A stretch of 42,590 nt of DNA, from positions 1 through 42,590 of the forward strand of contig OMJF01000052.1 of NCBI GenBank assembly GCA_900299285.1, in the 5' to 3' direction. Source of the stretch: Anabaena sp. 54. Lineage in GTDB: Bacteria > Cyanobacteriota > Cyanobacteriia > Cyanobacteriales > Nostocaceae. The notes below the pieces were generated by a model. The model was not told where the DNA came from, made no database searches, and saw only the letters and a program-made list of their open reading frames with translations. Below, one piece after another: positions 9,248 through 17,154 of this stretch (position 1 is the stretch's first letter; the number at the start of each line of letters is the position of its first letter). Position numbers and translations under genes: made by a program.

Positions 9248-9823
9248 TTAGCAGTTCAGGGTTTGCACAAAGCTTCTAGTTTCTATGTTCCAAAATTTGA
9301 TGGTATTATCCCCACTAAAGACAATCAAGATTTTATCTATAGGATAAAAAGCAAGAGCCAATACATTTGTATTAGATAATACTATCGTTTCTATACATTT
9401 TATCGTGGCTAGATGCCAGATTTTAATTGTATTATCACTATAACAACTGGCAAAGAGTTGGCCGTCAAGACTAATAGACGTTGCTATGATGGTGTGATTA
9501 TGTCTGTTAGGTTGCGGTTTATTTTTGGTAATATTTTGTTGCTGTACTATTTTTTCCAAGACTCTGTGCAGCTTATTTTTAGTAACTTTTTCTCCTAAAG
9601 CTTGGGATATTTCTCTCCATAATTCCGAAGCAACATCTTTTATGTAACCAAGAGAATGATTATACTCTAAAGCGATCTCCAGATAATTTTGTCCTAACCA
9701 TGATTCACGAAATACAATTTCTTGAATTTTTGTTAAGCAGCCCCGTTTTAATAATTCCTCAACTAGTGATACTGCTTCTTCACAGGATATTTTCTCTTTC
9801 TGTGCTTTGTCTGATAGTACCAT
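9248..9823 (-). pseudogene. Truncated HTH plus WD40 protein (remnant of a larger WD-repeat regulator)
   Basis: This 191-aa frame starts with the HTH-like domain (about residues 10-85, with an LTKIQEIVFRESWLGQNYLEIA core and LWREISQALGEKV) that in cyanobacteria normally sits at the N-terminus of very large proteins with an NB-ARC/AAA ATPase followed by many WD40 repeats. Here it is followed after about 25 residues by just two WD40 blades (SCYSDNTIKIWH and FSGDNTIKFWNIET). The ATPase and most of the propeller are missing, which suggests internal deletion and 3' truncation. It could still make a short protein. It runs convergent to the Lon-N gene. Confidence 0.65.
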
Positions 9824-9832
9824 GACTACAAT

Positions 9833-9849
9833 GTCCTACTGTCTAGGAC
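9833..9849. promoter_or_regulatory. Palindrome upstream of the HTH-WD40 gene
   Basis: GTCCTA (9833-9838) and TAGGAC (9844-9849) flank 5 bases, ten bases upstream of the start of the leftward gene. It sits where an operator or leader hairpin would be expected; no regulator is identified. The rest of the 246-base divergent spacer to 10069 holds nothing else that I can name. Confidence 0.35.
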
Positions 9850-10069
9850 TATATACATCATGGTTATATACATGAGTACAAGGTTTTTTTCTGAAAAAGT
9901 TTACATAAATTTATTTATCAAAAATATCCGACTTTTCCAGACTTTTTCCTACCCTTCATCTTTGTCAAAGGCACTAAAATAGTAGAGTCTTTAGTAAAAC
10001 ACACATTCCGCACTTCATTTTGTAGTACAAATACAAGTGTAAAAACTCTTAGCAATCAAGGAGAAAGAG

Positions 10070-10600
10070 ATGACTTACTACTATTGGGGCACAAGTGGTT
10101 CTAATTACTTCAATTACACGGGTTCTGATAATCTTTATGCCTCTGCTTATGGCGGTGATGATACTATTTGGGGTAACACTAATAACGATACCATTTATGG
10201 AGATGGTGGTAACGATCAACTTTATGGTTGGAGTGGTAGCGATTACTTATCTGGGGGATCTGGTAACGATACCTTACAGGGTTCTAGCTCATATGCCTAT
10301 AACAGTTACGAATATGATACCTTAAATGGTGGTGCTGGCTATGATAAATTTGTTTTAGGTACATCTGCCGGAAACTTTTATCAGGGATCTGGTTATGCTA
10401 CAATAGAAGACTATAATGGTCAGTATGACTATATCCAGCTTAAAGGCAGTGCGAGTTCTTATTATCTTTCTAAGACATCCTTTGGTGTAGGAAGTTCTGC
10501 CCTTGACACAGGGATATATCAGAATAATGGAGACTTGATAGGGATAGTTCAAGATAACACCAGTATAGCGTTAACAAGCTATTATTTCAGCTTTGTCTAA
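10070..10600 (+). CDS. Small RTX (hemolysin-type calcium-binding repeat) protein
   Basis: A 176-aa protein with degenerate RTX nonapeptides: GGDDTIWGN, NNDTIYGDG, GNDQLYGWS, GSDYLSGGS, GNDTLQG and GGAGYDKFVLG. These form calcium-binding beta-rolls in type I-secreted proteins. There is no N-terminal signal peptide, as is usual for type I secretion. The C-terminal part (about 115-176) matches the non-repetitive domain often following RTX blocks in cyanobacteria. The start is well supported by AAGGAG a few bases upstream. Its stop codon TAA abuts a MITE-like element and may be part of the target duplication. No secretion genes lie nearby. Confidence 0.8.
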   Translation: MTYYYWGTSGSNYFNYTGSDNLYASAYGGDDTIWGNTNNDTIYGDGGNDQLYGWSGSDYLSGGSGNDTLQGSSSYAYNSYEYDTLNGGAGYDKFVLGTSAGNFYQGSGYATIEDYNGQYDYIQLKGSASSYYLSKTSFGVGSSALDTGIYQNNGDLIGIVQDNTSIALTSYYFSFV

Positions 10601-10714
10601 GAGGTTATTTGAAAAGTACGCTCTGCTCAATTAAACATCTCTTTTCCTTTGCCTATTGGCACAAATGTGCCAATAGGCAAAACATAATTAGTAGAAAACT
10701 TTTCAAACATCCTC
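10601..10714. mobile_element. MITE-like element with 17-bp terminal inverted repeats
   Basis: The left end GAGGTTATTTGAAAAGT (10601-10617) and the complement of the right end, GAGGATGTTTGAAAAGT (10698-10714), match at 15 of 17 positions. The interior has a perfect palindrome with 16-bp arms and a 2-base loop (10648-10681). Both flanks read TAA (10598-10600 and 10715-10717); read as CTAA they fit the YTAR target sites of IS5-type elements. At 114 bp there is no room for a transposase, so it would move only with help in trans. Confidence 0.75.
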
Positions 10715-10728
10715 TAAATAAGTTGGGC

Positions 10729-11358
10729 TTAAAAATTCAATCCATACTTCTTTTGTTTTTTGCCATTCCCTTGATTTACCCTCGACTCTAAGGTAAAATG
10801 TGGTATTTCCTCAAGTTCATCTTCATTTAAACTATACTGTTCACAAACAAGACTTAAGCGATTTCCCGCAGTTGTAACAGCATTCACAGAATGAGTTAAA
10901 TCACCCTGAAAATAAATCAAAGCATTGGTTTGGGGTTTAATCTGTCCAACTTGGCGTTTTTGAGATTTTAGCACCAATTCTCCTCCCTGCATATCCTCTG
11001 GTACACGCACATAAAGAACGCTTACAAATGCTGGTGGTTCAACAGTTTTACAATAGGAACGCAAAGATCGATCAATATGAGGGTCAACACGAGAACCGGC
11101 TTTAAGTAACAAAGGATTCAGATAAAAAGCATTACAACTAGGTAAAAGTGCTAAATCTAAATAAGGCTTAAAATAGGGAAATTTTCGGACAACTTCCACT
11201 AAACCCGAACGCTGAAACACCACAGAAAAGCCTTTAGTATTGACAAAATCCCGGTTAAGGTTATTAATAGCAAAATAGGGACAAGCTTGGATTTCGCCCC
11301 ATAAGTCCTGGAGATATTGAAGAGGAAAGGCATGAGGATGTTGTTGATAATATTTCAC
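10729..11358 (-). CDS. 2OG-Fe(II) oxygenase family protein
   Basis: A 209-aa protein with the double-stranded beta-helix iron site of 2-oxoglutarate dioxygenases: H94-x-D96 in DPHID, a distal H156 in the DLTHSVNAV strand and R167 in GNRLSLVCEQY for 2-oxoglutarate binding. GGELVLKSQ and ALIYFQGD strands fit prolyl-hydroxylase-like members. It should hydroxylate a protein or small molecule; the substrate is unknown. The C-terminus ends only 14 bases past the MITE. No operon partner is evident. Confidence 0.8.
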   Translation of the reverse strand: MKYYQQHPHAFPLQYLQDLWGEIQACPYFAINNLNRDFVNTKGFSVVFQRSGLVEVVRKFPYFKPYLDLALLPSCNAFYLNPLLLKAGSRVDPHIDRSLRSYCKTVEPPAFVSVLYVRVPEDMQGGELVLKSQKRQVGQIKPQTNALIYFQGDLTHSVNAVTTAGNRLSLVCEQYSLNEDELEEIPHFTLESRVNQGNGKKQKKYGLNF

Positions 11359-11493
11359 AGTCAGTTAAACTAATTTACATAGAAGTAGTAAACACTCACA
11401 ACTCAGAATTGGCCATAAGCAATATAACCACAGTCCAGGATAAGCAGAAAAATTAATACTAGTAAAGGACTGACCAAGATAGGGAATCAAAAG

Positions 11494-11575
11494 TGCGGAT
11501 AAAAGGACTTGAACCTTCACTCCTTTCGGAACTAGAACCTAAATCTAGCGCGTCTGCCAATTTCGCCATATCCGC
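11494..11575 (-). tRNA. tRNA-Leu (anticodon UAG)
   Basis: The reverse complement folds as an 82-nt class II tRNA. The acceptor arms are GCGGATA and its complement; the anticodon stem is CTAGA/TCTAG with loop TTTAGGT (anticodon UAG). It has a long variable arm (CCGAAAGG core), a GGTTCAAGTCC T-arm and discriminator A. CCA is not encoded. Confidence 0.95.
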
Positions 11576-11667
11576 GTTGAATGTTTTATTATTCTAGCAT
11601 AACAAATTATTTATGACAATAGGTAAAAAATTTAAATTTTAAATTTTAAATAAATTCTAAAATAAAC

Positions 11668-11809
11668 AGGACTTAGGCAAGTGGCATAACATCCTCAACT
11701 GTAGTCAGGACTTTAGTCCTGTTTTCGAGACGCTACGGAAACATAATCAGATAATTAGGGCTAAAGCCCGCACTACCAACAAAAAAGTATAATTTATTGC
11801 ATAACTTCC
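11668..11809. repeat. Interspersed palindromic repeat between tRNA-Leu and alr
   Basis: AGGACTTAGGCAA (11668-11680) faces a diverged inverted copy TTGCATAACTTCC (11797-11809). Inside lie two perfect hairpins: CAGGACT-TT-AGTCCTG (11706-11721) and GGGCT-AA-AGCCC (11758-11769). These phrases are typical of non-coding repeat elements scattered in cyanobacterial genomes. The same end motif recurs inverted at 29936-29948. Confidence 0.7.
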
Positions 11810-11867
11810 GTAAATTCTGAGAAATTCAGAATTGGGCTATGTGAAAAATTTCTCCCCATATTCCTAT

Positions 11868-13055
11868 TTATATGACAGTTACACGAGGTAAACGATGCTT
11901 AAAGCCGCAGAGAATTTCCCAAGAAATAGTATTTAGGCAATTTGCCCAATTATCAGCCGATATTTGCTCTTTTCCCTGTTTTCCCAACAATGTAACTACT
12001 TCCCCCTCTTGTAAATCAGGTATAGAACTTACATCTAACATCATTTGATCCATTGTAATTGCGCCAATTTGCGGTACACGCTGTCCACAGATTAATACTT
12101 CCATCTTATTGGAAAGATTACGGGGTACACCATCAGCATAACCAATACCAACTACCGCCAACCGCATTTCCTCAGATGCAATAAAATGATGACCATAACT
12201 AACTCCCGTCCCCGCAGTTATAGTTTTAACTTGGGTAACTCTAGCTTTAACCTGTAAAACAGGTTTAAGTTTGATTTGATTTTGTAAGTGAATGGCAGGA
12301 TACAACCCATAAATGGCTAAACCCACGCGCACCATATCATAGTGTAATGCCGCATCTGTGAGCGTAGCCGCTGAGTTAGCTAAATGTAAAGCAGGAATTT
12401 TGATACCTTTAGCTTTGATGAGTGCTATTACTTTTTCAAATCGTCTATGCTGTTCTGTCATCACCCTAGTATCAGGACTATCTGCTGTTGCCAGATGAGA
12501 ATAAATACTAGTAATATATAAACGGGGTAATCCTTGCACCAACTGAACAAACTCTGCTGCTTCTTGCCAATTCGTGCCTAATCTAGACATTCCCGTATCC
12601 AATTTAATGTGTACAGGTAAGGGTAAATTATAATTAATATTTTCTAATACGTTAGAAAACTCTAAAGCTTGCTTAGGACTACACAGTGTAGGCTGAAGTT
12701 GCCAATCAGCGATCGCCTGAATTTGTTCTGGTGTGTTGGTTGCCCCTAAAATTAAAATCGGGGCTTCAATACCATCTTCCCGTAATTGAATACCTTCGGG
12801 AACAGTCGCTACACCCAACCAATTAGCACCAGCTTCTAAAACAGTTTTAGCAACTGCTACAGACCCATGTCCATAGGCATCAGCTTTAACCACTGCCATT
12901 AATTGAGTACATGGGGATAAAAACTTTACTAACTCCTTGACATTACTAGACAAAGCCCCCAAATCAATTTCTACCCAAGCCCGCTGAGAAAACCAAGCAT
13001 AAGCATCACGTTCTTGATGATCAGTAAAAATTGGGGTTTGTTTGCGATTTAACAT
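11868..13055 (-). CDS. alr: Alanine racemase
   Basis: A 395-aa PLP enzyme that makes D-alanine for peptidoglycan. The PLP lysine (K57) sits in the MAVVKADAYGHG motif near the N-terminus. The catalytic tyrosine lies in the TGVSYGHHF segment of the C-terminal half. Other family features are LDTGMSRLG, YSHLA, MVRVGLAIYGLYP, GYADG and GAITMDQMMLDV. Length is slightly above the family norm because of a roughly 25-residue N-terminal leader. It is transcribed leftwards, divergent from the HNH gene. Confidence 0.95.
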   Translation of the reverse strand: MLNRKQTPIFTDHQERDAYAWFSQRAWVEIDLGALSSNVKELVKFLSPCTQLMAVVKADAYGHGSVAVAKTVLEAGANWLGVATVPEGIQLREDGIEAPILILGATNTPEQIQAIADWQLQPTLCSPKQALEFSNVLENINYNLPLPVHIKLDTGMSRLGTNWQEAAEFVQLVQGLPRLYITSIYSHLATADSPDTRVMTEQHRRFEKVIALIKAKGIKIPALHLANSAATLTDAALHYDMVRVGLAIYGLYPAIHLQNQIKLKPVLQVKARVTQVKTITAGTGVSYGHHFIASEEMRLAVVGIGYADGVPRNLSNKMEVLICGQRVPQIGAITMDQMMLDVSSIPDLQEGEVVTLLGKQGKEQISADNWANCLNTISWEILCGFKHRLPRVTVI

Positions 13056-13467
13056 TAGACTCCACTCCTATCACACCACCGAAAAGCTTCTCCCATCCCC
13101 TAGAAGCTATATCAATTTCATCAGGAAGTTTAACTTTTATCCGGTAATTTATACAAGACGGTGGCGTGAGTAATATTAGTGTGTCCGCATATTCAACAAT
13201 TTTTCTTTAATTTAATTATTTTATGATAGTTCTTCCTTATCGTCTTCACTATAACAAATTTAAAATCAAATGTCAACCCCTAAATACTCCTTTATTGCGA
13301 TTTTTTTTCAAATTTGGGAAAATAGCAACCAAAAAAACCCCGAATTATTCAAGCAGTAGGGGATCTGAGTTGAGAATAATGAGAATAAAAGTATAAATTC
13401 TTTTCCTATCCCCAAGAAAGTATATTTGTGTTAGTATATGTAAAACTAATACCTTGAGCGCAGATTC
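13056..13467. other. Divergent intergenic region alr / HNH gene
   Basis: A 412-base AT-rich spacer that must hold promoters for both neighbours. I see no reading frame, no strong hairpin and no perfect -35/-10 pair. A TTAGTATATG stretch about 30 bases before the HNH start is a possible -10 region. Confidence 0.4.
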
Positions 13468-13965
13468 ATGGGGAAGGTTTTAGTCCTGAACGCCTCTTAC
13501 GAACCGCTCAACATCACCAGTTGGCGACGGGCCACAGTGTTGTTGATGAAAGGCAAAGCTGAACGATTAGAATACAATGGTAAGTTCCTTTACACTGACT
13601 TTCCGCAGCCAACCGTGATCCGGTTGCGCCACTATGTCCGTGTTCCTTATATGGAAGTTCCTTTGACCCGTCGGAATATCCTGCATCGTGATGGACATAC
13701 TTGTCAATACTGTGGTTACACAGGGGATAAGTTGACACTTGATCATGTGATACCGAGATCACGAGGGGGGGGTGACACTTGGGAAAACATCGTTGCTGCT
13801 TGTGTGTGCTGTAATGTCAAAAAAGGCAGTCGGACACCCCAAGAAGCACGTATGCCTTTGCGTCATTTACCTCGCCAACCTTATAGCAGTCTTTACTTTG
13901 AGGTAACAAAACATCTGAAAAGTGGACTGCACCAAGAGTGGCAAAAATACGTAATAGGCCTTTGA
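13468..13965 (+). CDS. HNH endonuclease family protein
   Basis: A 165-aa protein with a zinc-supported HNH nuclease fold. Cys pairs C79-x2-C82 and C112-x2-C115 bracket LDHVIPRSRGGGDTWENIVAACVCCN, with catalytic H93 and N107. The N-terminal 60 residues (VLNASYEPLNI, RRATVLLMKGKAE) belong to a conserved bacterial family found as one highly conserved copy in cyanobacteria, so a housekeeping role rather than a mobile element role is likely. No methylase or intron features are next to it. The start has no obvious strong ribosome site. Confidence 0.85.
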   Translation: MGKVLVLNASYEPLNITSWRRATVLLMKGKAERLEYNGKFLYTDFPQPTVIRLRHYVRVPYMEVPLTRRNILHRDGHTCQYCGYTGDKLTLDHVIPRSRGGGDTWENIVAACVCCNVKKGSRTPQEARMPLRHLPRQPYSSLYFEVTKHLKSGLHQEWQKYVIGL

Positions 13966-14538
13966 CATTATATATAATTAACTACAAAAACTCAGGTCAA
14001 ACTTCACTTGTGGATATAACCGTTTGACTCTCAAACAGTGGCTACAAGTGGAATTTTTACTTGTTTTGGGTTAGTGCTAACCAGCTTAGGGTAAAATTAT
14101 TGCCATAAGCTGATATTTTCATGTCCGCTGCGTCGTAAATTACTTGTTTTTCAAGAATTGGAGTTATATCCTTTAAAAAGGGATATAGAGAGCTTTTGTT
14201 CTCAACTGATAAGTTAAAATTATGAGTAGACAAGCCGCCAGGAAATTGAAAAACAAATTTGAACACAGAATGGCAATAATAACACAAGTCAAATAAACAT
14301 TCAAGATAACCATCAAATTTTCATAGAAATTTACATCATATTTCTTGAGAGGATGTTTTAAAAATAGACTGCAAAAGCAAGGACTTGGTTGATAGTTGAT
14401 ATTTATAAGCACTTCCTAACTTTTTTTCAGCACAAAAATAAACAACCTCATTACATTAACAGTATCAACAATTAACTTTAGATTATAACCGGTTGTAATG
14501 TAGTTTTAGTAGCGCATTATCTCTGGTATGATATCTAA
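13966..14538. other. Long intergenic region without a supported gene
   Basis: This 573-base stretch begins with a stem-loop (described separately) and has a second hairpin TATATCC/GGATATA at 14165-14187. Two overlapping leftward frames (14057-14287 and 14173-14412, 76 and 79 codons) share the DNA in different frames. They match no family I know and lack ribosome sites, so I do not call them. TATGAT at 14527-14532 may be a -10 for the DHH gene, although it lies very close to the ATG at 14539 and would suit the alternative start at 14584. Confidence 0.4.
14005..14057 (+). terminator. Stem-loop after the HNH gene
   Basis: CACTTGT (14005-14011) pairs with ACAAGTG (14044-14050) and encloses GTTTGA-CTC-TCAAAC (14022-14036). 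A GAATTTTT run follows. It is likely the terminator of the HNH gene. Confidence 0.6.
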
Positions 14539-15861
14539 ATGTATAAAGAACATCACCATCAACGCTTAGAAATACAGTTCCTTATGTACGCGAATTATTC
14601 AGCTTCTCAACTTGAGAGTTTATCATTGGCTAAAGATCCAAATCCAGAGGAAGTAGAAACAGAGAAAGACATTATTGAACCTCCACCTTTAGCCCGGACA
14701 TCTTTATCACCTGCCAATACTGATGGAAGTATCTATTTAGTTCAGCGTGGTAGTTCTTTAGCGTCTCAGAAATCGGAAGAGTTGCAAAAAACCCTGCTAG
14801 GACACCGCCATGAACGTCAATTAGTGGTTTTACAGGATTTTCCTGATCCTGACGCTCTTTCTTGTGCCTGGTCATATCAATTAATTGCCCAACAGTATGA
14901 TATCAAATGTGATATTATTTACGCAGGAACTTTAAGCCATCAAGAAAATATTGCTTTAGTTAAGTTAACTAATTTACCTGCTCAACGCTGGACAATGCAA
15001 ACCCTGAAAAATAAAGATTTGTCATGTTATCACGGTTTCGTGTTAATTGACAACCAGGGAACTACCTCTCAATTATTACCAGCAATTCAACAAGCGGGAA
15101 TTCCCTTAATAGTGTTAGTAGATCATCATAGCTTGCAGGGGGATCTCAAATCCGAATTTATGGATGTTCGTCCCTACGTGCGGGCTACAGCGACAATTTT
15201 TACTCAATACTTACAATCAGGATTATTAACCCTAGATAATAGTATTAACCAGCACATTAAATGTGCTACAGCCCTAATGCACGGGTTAAGGTCGGATACG
15301 AATAGGTTAATGCAAGCCCAAGAAGAAGATTTTATGGCTGCTGGTTATTTAAGCAGATTCTATGATGCTCAGTTACTAAATGCCATCTTACAAGCAAATC
15401 GTTCTAAGCGTGTAATGGATGTGATTGAGCGATCGCTTAAAAACCGCATTGTTCAAAATAATTTTTCCATAGCTGGTGTTGGCTACTTGCGGTATGATGA
15501 TCGGGACGCAATTCCCCAAGCCGCTGATTTTCTAGTTACCGAAGAAAATGTTCATACTGCGGTAGTCTATGGAATAGTTCATGATGAAGACGACGAACTA
15601 GAAGTAATTATAGGTTCTTTGAGGACGACAAAACTGACCCTAGATCCTGATGAATTTATCAAAGAAGCCTTTGGACAAGATAGCGCCGGGAGATTTTTTG
15701 GTGGGGGGAGAACTGGTGCGGGAGGCTTTGAAATTCCTATGGGTTTTTTATCAGGTGGTAATGAAAATTCAGCTTATGCCAAAATGAAATGGGAAGTTTT
15801 CGACGCACAAATCAAGCAGAAATTATTAAGATTGGTAAATCCGAGAGATAATCCAATTTAG
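14539..15861 (+). CDS. DHH/DHHA1 family phosphoesterase
   Basis: A 440-aa protein. The DHH metal site is visible as QDFPDPDALSCA (D100, D103 and D105), LIDNQG, and the family triad LVDHHS (D195-H196-H197). The C-terminal DHHA1 domain has the glycine-rich GGGRTGAGGFEIP motif. Relatives are nanoRNases, pAp phosphatases and RecJ-like enzymes; which activity applies cannot be told. The first 80 residues are low-complexity and variable, and translation may begin at a second in-frame ATG at 14584. A large hairpin repeat follows the stop. Confidence 0.85.
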   Translation: MYKEHHHQRLEIQFLMYANYSASQLESLSLAKDPNPEEVETEKDIIEPPPLARTSLSPANTDGSIYLVQRGSSLASQKSEELQKTLLGHRHERQLVVLQDFPDPDALSCAWSYQLIAQQYDIKCDIIYAGTLSHQENIALVKLTNLPAQRWTMQTLKNKDLSCYHGFVLIDNQGTTSQLLPAIQQAGIPLIVLVDHHSLQGDLKSEFMDVRPYVRATATIFTQYLQSGLLTLDNSINQHIKCATALMHGLRSDTNRLMQAQEEDFMAAGYLSRFYDAQLLNAILQANRSKRVMDVIERSLKNRIVQNNFSIAGVGYLRYDDRDAIPQAADFLVTEENVHTAVVYGIVHDEDDELEVIIGSLRTTKLTLDPDEFIKEAFGQDSAGRFFGGGRTGAGGFEIPMGFLSGGNENSAYAKMKWEVFDAQIKQKLLRLVNPRDNPI

Positions 15862-15886
15862 TCTTGAAACCGGATTAAAAGACTTG

Positions 15887-15928
15887 ATTAATTTAGGGTT
15901 TAGCAGTGCTAAACCCATGCAAATTAAT
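15887..15928. repeat. Large palindromic hairpin, likely terminator of the DHH gene
   Basis: GGGTTTAGCA (15896-15905) and TGCTAAACCC (15907-15916) form a perfect 10-bp stem with a one-base centre. The stem is extended by ATTAATTT (15887-15894) and AAATTAAT (15921-15928). It lies 25 bases after the DHH stop and directly before the three-gene operon, separating the two transcription units. Confidence 0.75.
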
Positions 15929-16000
15929 TGGCTTTTGCTGTCCAATAAGCAGGTATAAATTTGGTACAATTTTGAGATATACCCAAGACTTGAGGAGCAA

Positions 16001-16198
16001 GTGGGGAAGGATGCACTCAATCAGTTAGTTTATGAAAATGATAGACTAATATCAGATGTAGAGAGTCATCGTTGGTTTTTATTTGAGCCAATTGATATAA
16101 CAAATTTACCTTCATTATTGCGGGAAGGTGTCATTATCGTTCAAGAGTGTATTTATGTCAAAGTAAGTGAATCTCAAACCTTGGAAAAATACTTATGA
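16001..16198 (+). CDS. 65-aa protein of unknown family, first gene of a putative defence operon
   Basis: Not recognised. The start chosen is GTG at 16001 because AGGAG (15993-15997) is correctly placed; the frame remains open back to 15959 with protein-like codons (E-I-Y-P-R-L-E-E-Q) and no other standard start. The gene may therefore be longer or may have lost its 5' end. It is acidic, has no membrane segment, and includes a W-F-L-F-E-P and a REGVIIVQECIYV beta-like stretch. Its TGA overlaps the ATG of the next gene by 4 bases, implying translational coupling. An antitoxin or accessory role is possible but unproven. Confidence 0.55.
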   Translation: MGKDALNQLVYENDRLISDVESHRWFLFEPIDITNLPSLLREGVIIVQECIYVKVSESQTLEKYL

Positions 16199-17154
16199 TA
16201 GACAATACTAAAAATTTACATGATGAGAAAGAAGAACTACCCTCCTGGGAAGAAATAATTGACCATTTTAGTCAAGTTAGCAAGCTGATTGAAAATAATA
16301 ATATTGAACCTGCTTTTCTTTTTCTCTGGAGTATTTTTGAAGGAGCATTAAGAAAAAGATCATTGGATGTATCAATTCCTATTGAACGTTTACCATTCAT
16401 AAAATTGCTAAGATCAATGTACTCTTTGGGAGAGTTATCAATTTCTGAATTTGATATTATTCAAGCTTGTCTTGAAGAGCGTAATCGCCTGGCTCACGGA
16501 TACATTCAGAAGCTAGATTTGGAGGTTTTACATAACCTTGTAATGTTGGTTGTTAAGTTATTGATAGAATGGACTTCTAATATATCTGAAACTGAAAAAA
16601 TATCAGTTCTACAGGTTTTCAGGCAAATTATGGTTAGTATGACCGAAAATATTAAGGAAACCACAGCACAAAGAAATCAGAAATTTCAAGAAATATTAGT
16701 TTCTGCTTTACATAATGACCTAACAGAAAAAAAAGATGAAATATTGGCAAAGATTAAGCACGCAGTGGAAAAAGAAGAAGGAGGAAATAATTTTTTCAAT
16801 GAACTTCAACACTTATCTGATGAGTCCTACGGTCTTTCTACTGAATCTAAAAATCAACAGGTAAACGAAAATGAAATAATTTTAGATGATAACGCACAAA
16901 TAGCACTTGATGCTTTACCAACTCAAGAGAAAGAAAAGATTAGTTATGCTATTAGTTGTCTAGAAAACTTTCCTGATTGTTCAGAAATTGAAGTTTCTAA
17001 GCTAAATTCAAGCTCAGATAATGATTTTATGGCCCAGGTAGGCATATATCGAATCATTTTTGAATTTCAACCTGAGAAAGTAACTATTATTGACATAGTT
17101 AATTACAAACGGATTGAAATGTTATATGGATTATTAGAAAAGGCTAAAGTATGA
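16195..17154 (+). CDS. HEPN-like / RelE-like fusion protein
   Basis: A 319-aa protein. Residues 15-130 are all-helical and contain ERNRLAHG, an R-x4-H motif (R96, H101) with a polar residue after the Arg, as in HEPN RNases; the same region also recalls helical parts of AHJR-like endonuclease families. Residues 135-225 are charged and probably coiled. Residues 231-313 fit the RelE/ParE fold: ALDALPTQEKEKI helix, SCLENFPD, a KLN strand, then VGIYRIIFEFQPEKVTIIDIVNYKR. Both toxin-like parts are in one uninterrupted frame. It overlaps its neighbours by 4 bases on each side (ATGA), so all three genes should be made together. Function is inferred only. Confidence 0.65.
   Translation: MIDNTKNLHDEKEELPSWEEIIDHFSQVSKLIENNNIEPAFLFLWSIFEGALRKRSLDVSIPIERLPFIKLLRSMYSLGELSISEFDIIQACLEERNRLAHGYIQKLDLEVLHNLVMLVVKLLIEWTSNISETEKISVLQVFRQIMVSMTENIKETTAQRNQKFQEILVSALHNDLTEKKDEILAKIKHAVEKEEGGNNFFNELQHLSDESYGLSTESKNQQVNENEIILDDNAQIALDALPTQEKEKISYAISCLENFPDCSEIEVSKLNSSSDNDFMAQVGIYRIIFEFQPEKVTIIDIVNYKRIEMLYGLLEKAKV

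Noticed and set aside
10609..10791. 60-codon rightward frame
   Set aside because: It lies inside the MITE-like element and over the 3' end of the oxygenase gene.
14057..14412. Two leftward overlapping frames of 76 and 79 codons
   Set aside because: They overlap in different frames, have no recognisable family and no ribosome sites; only one hydrophobic stretch speaks for either.
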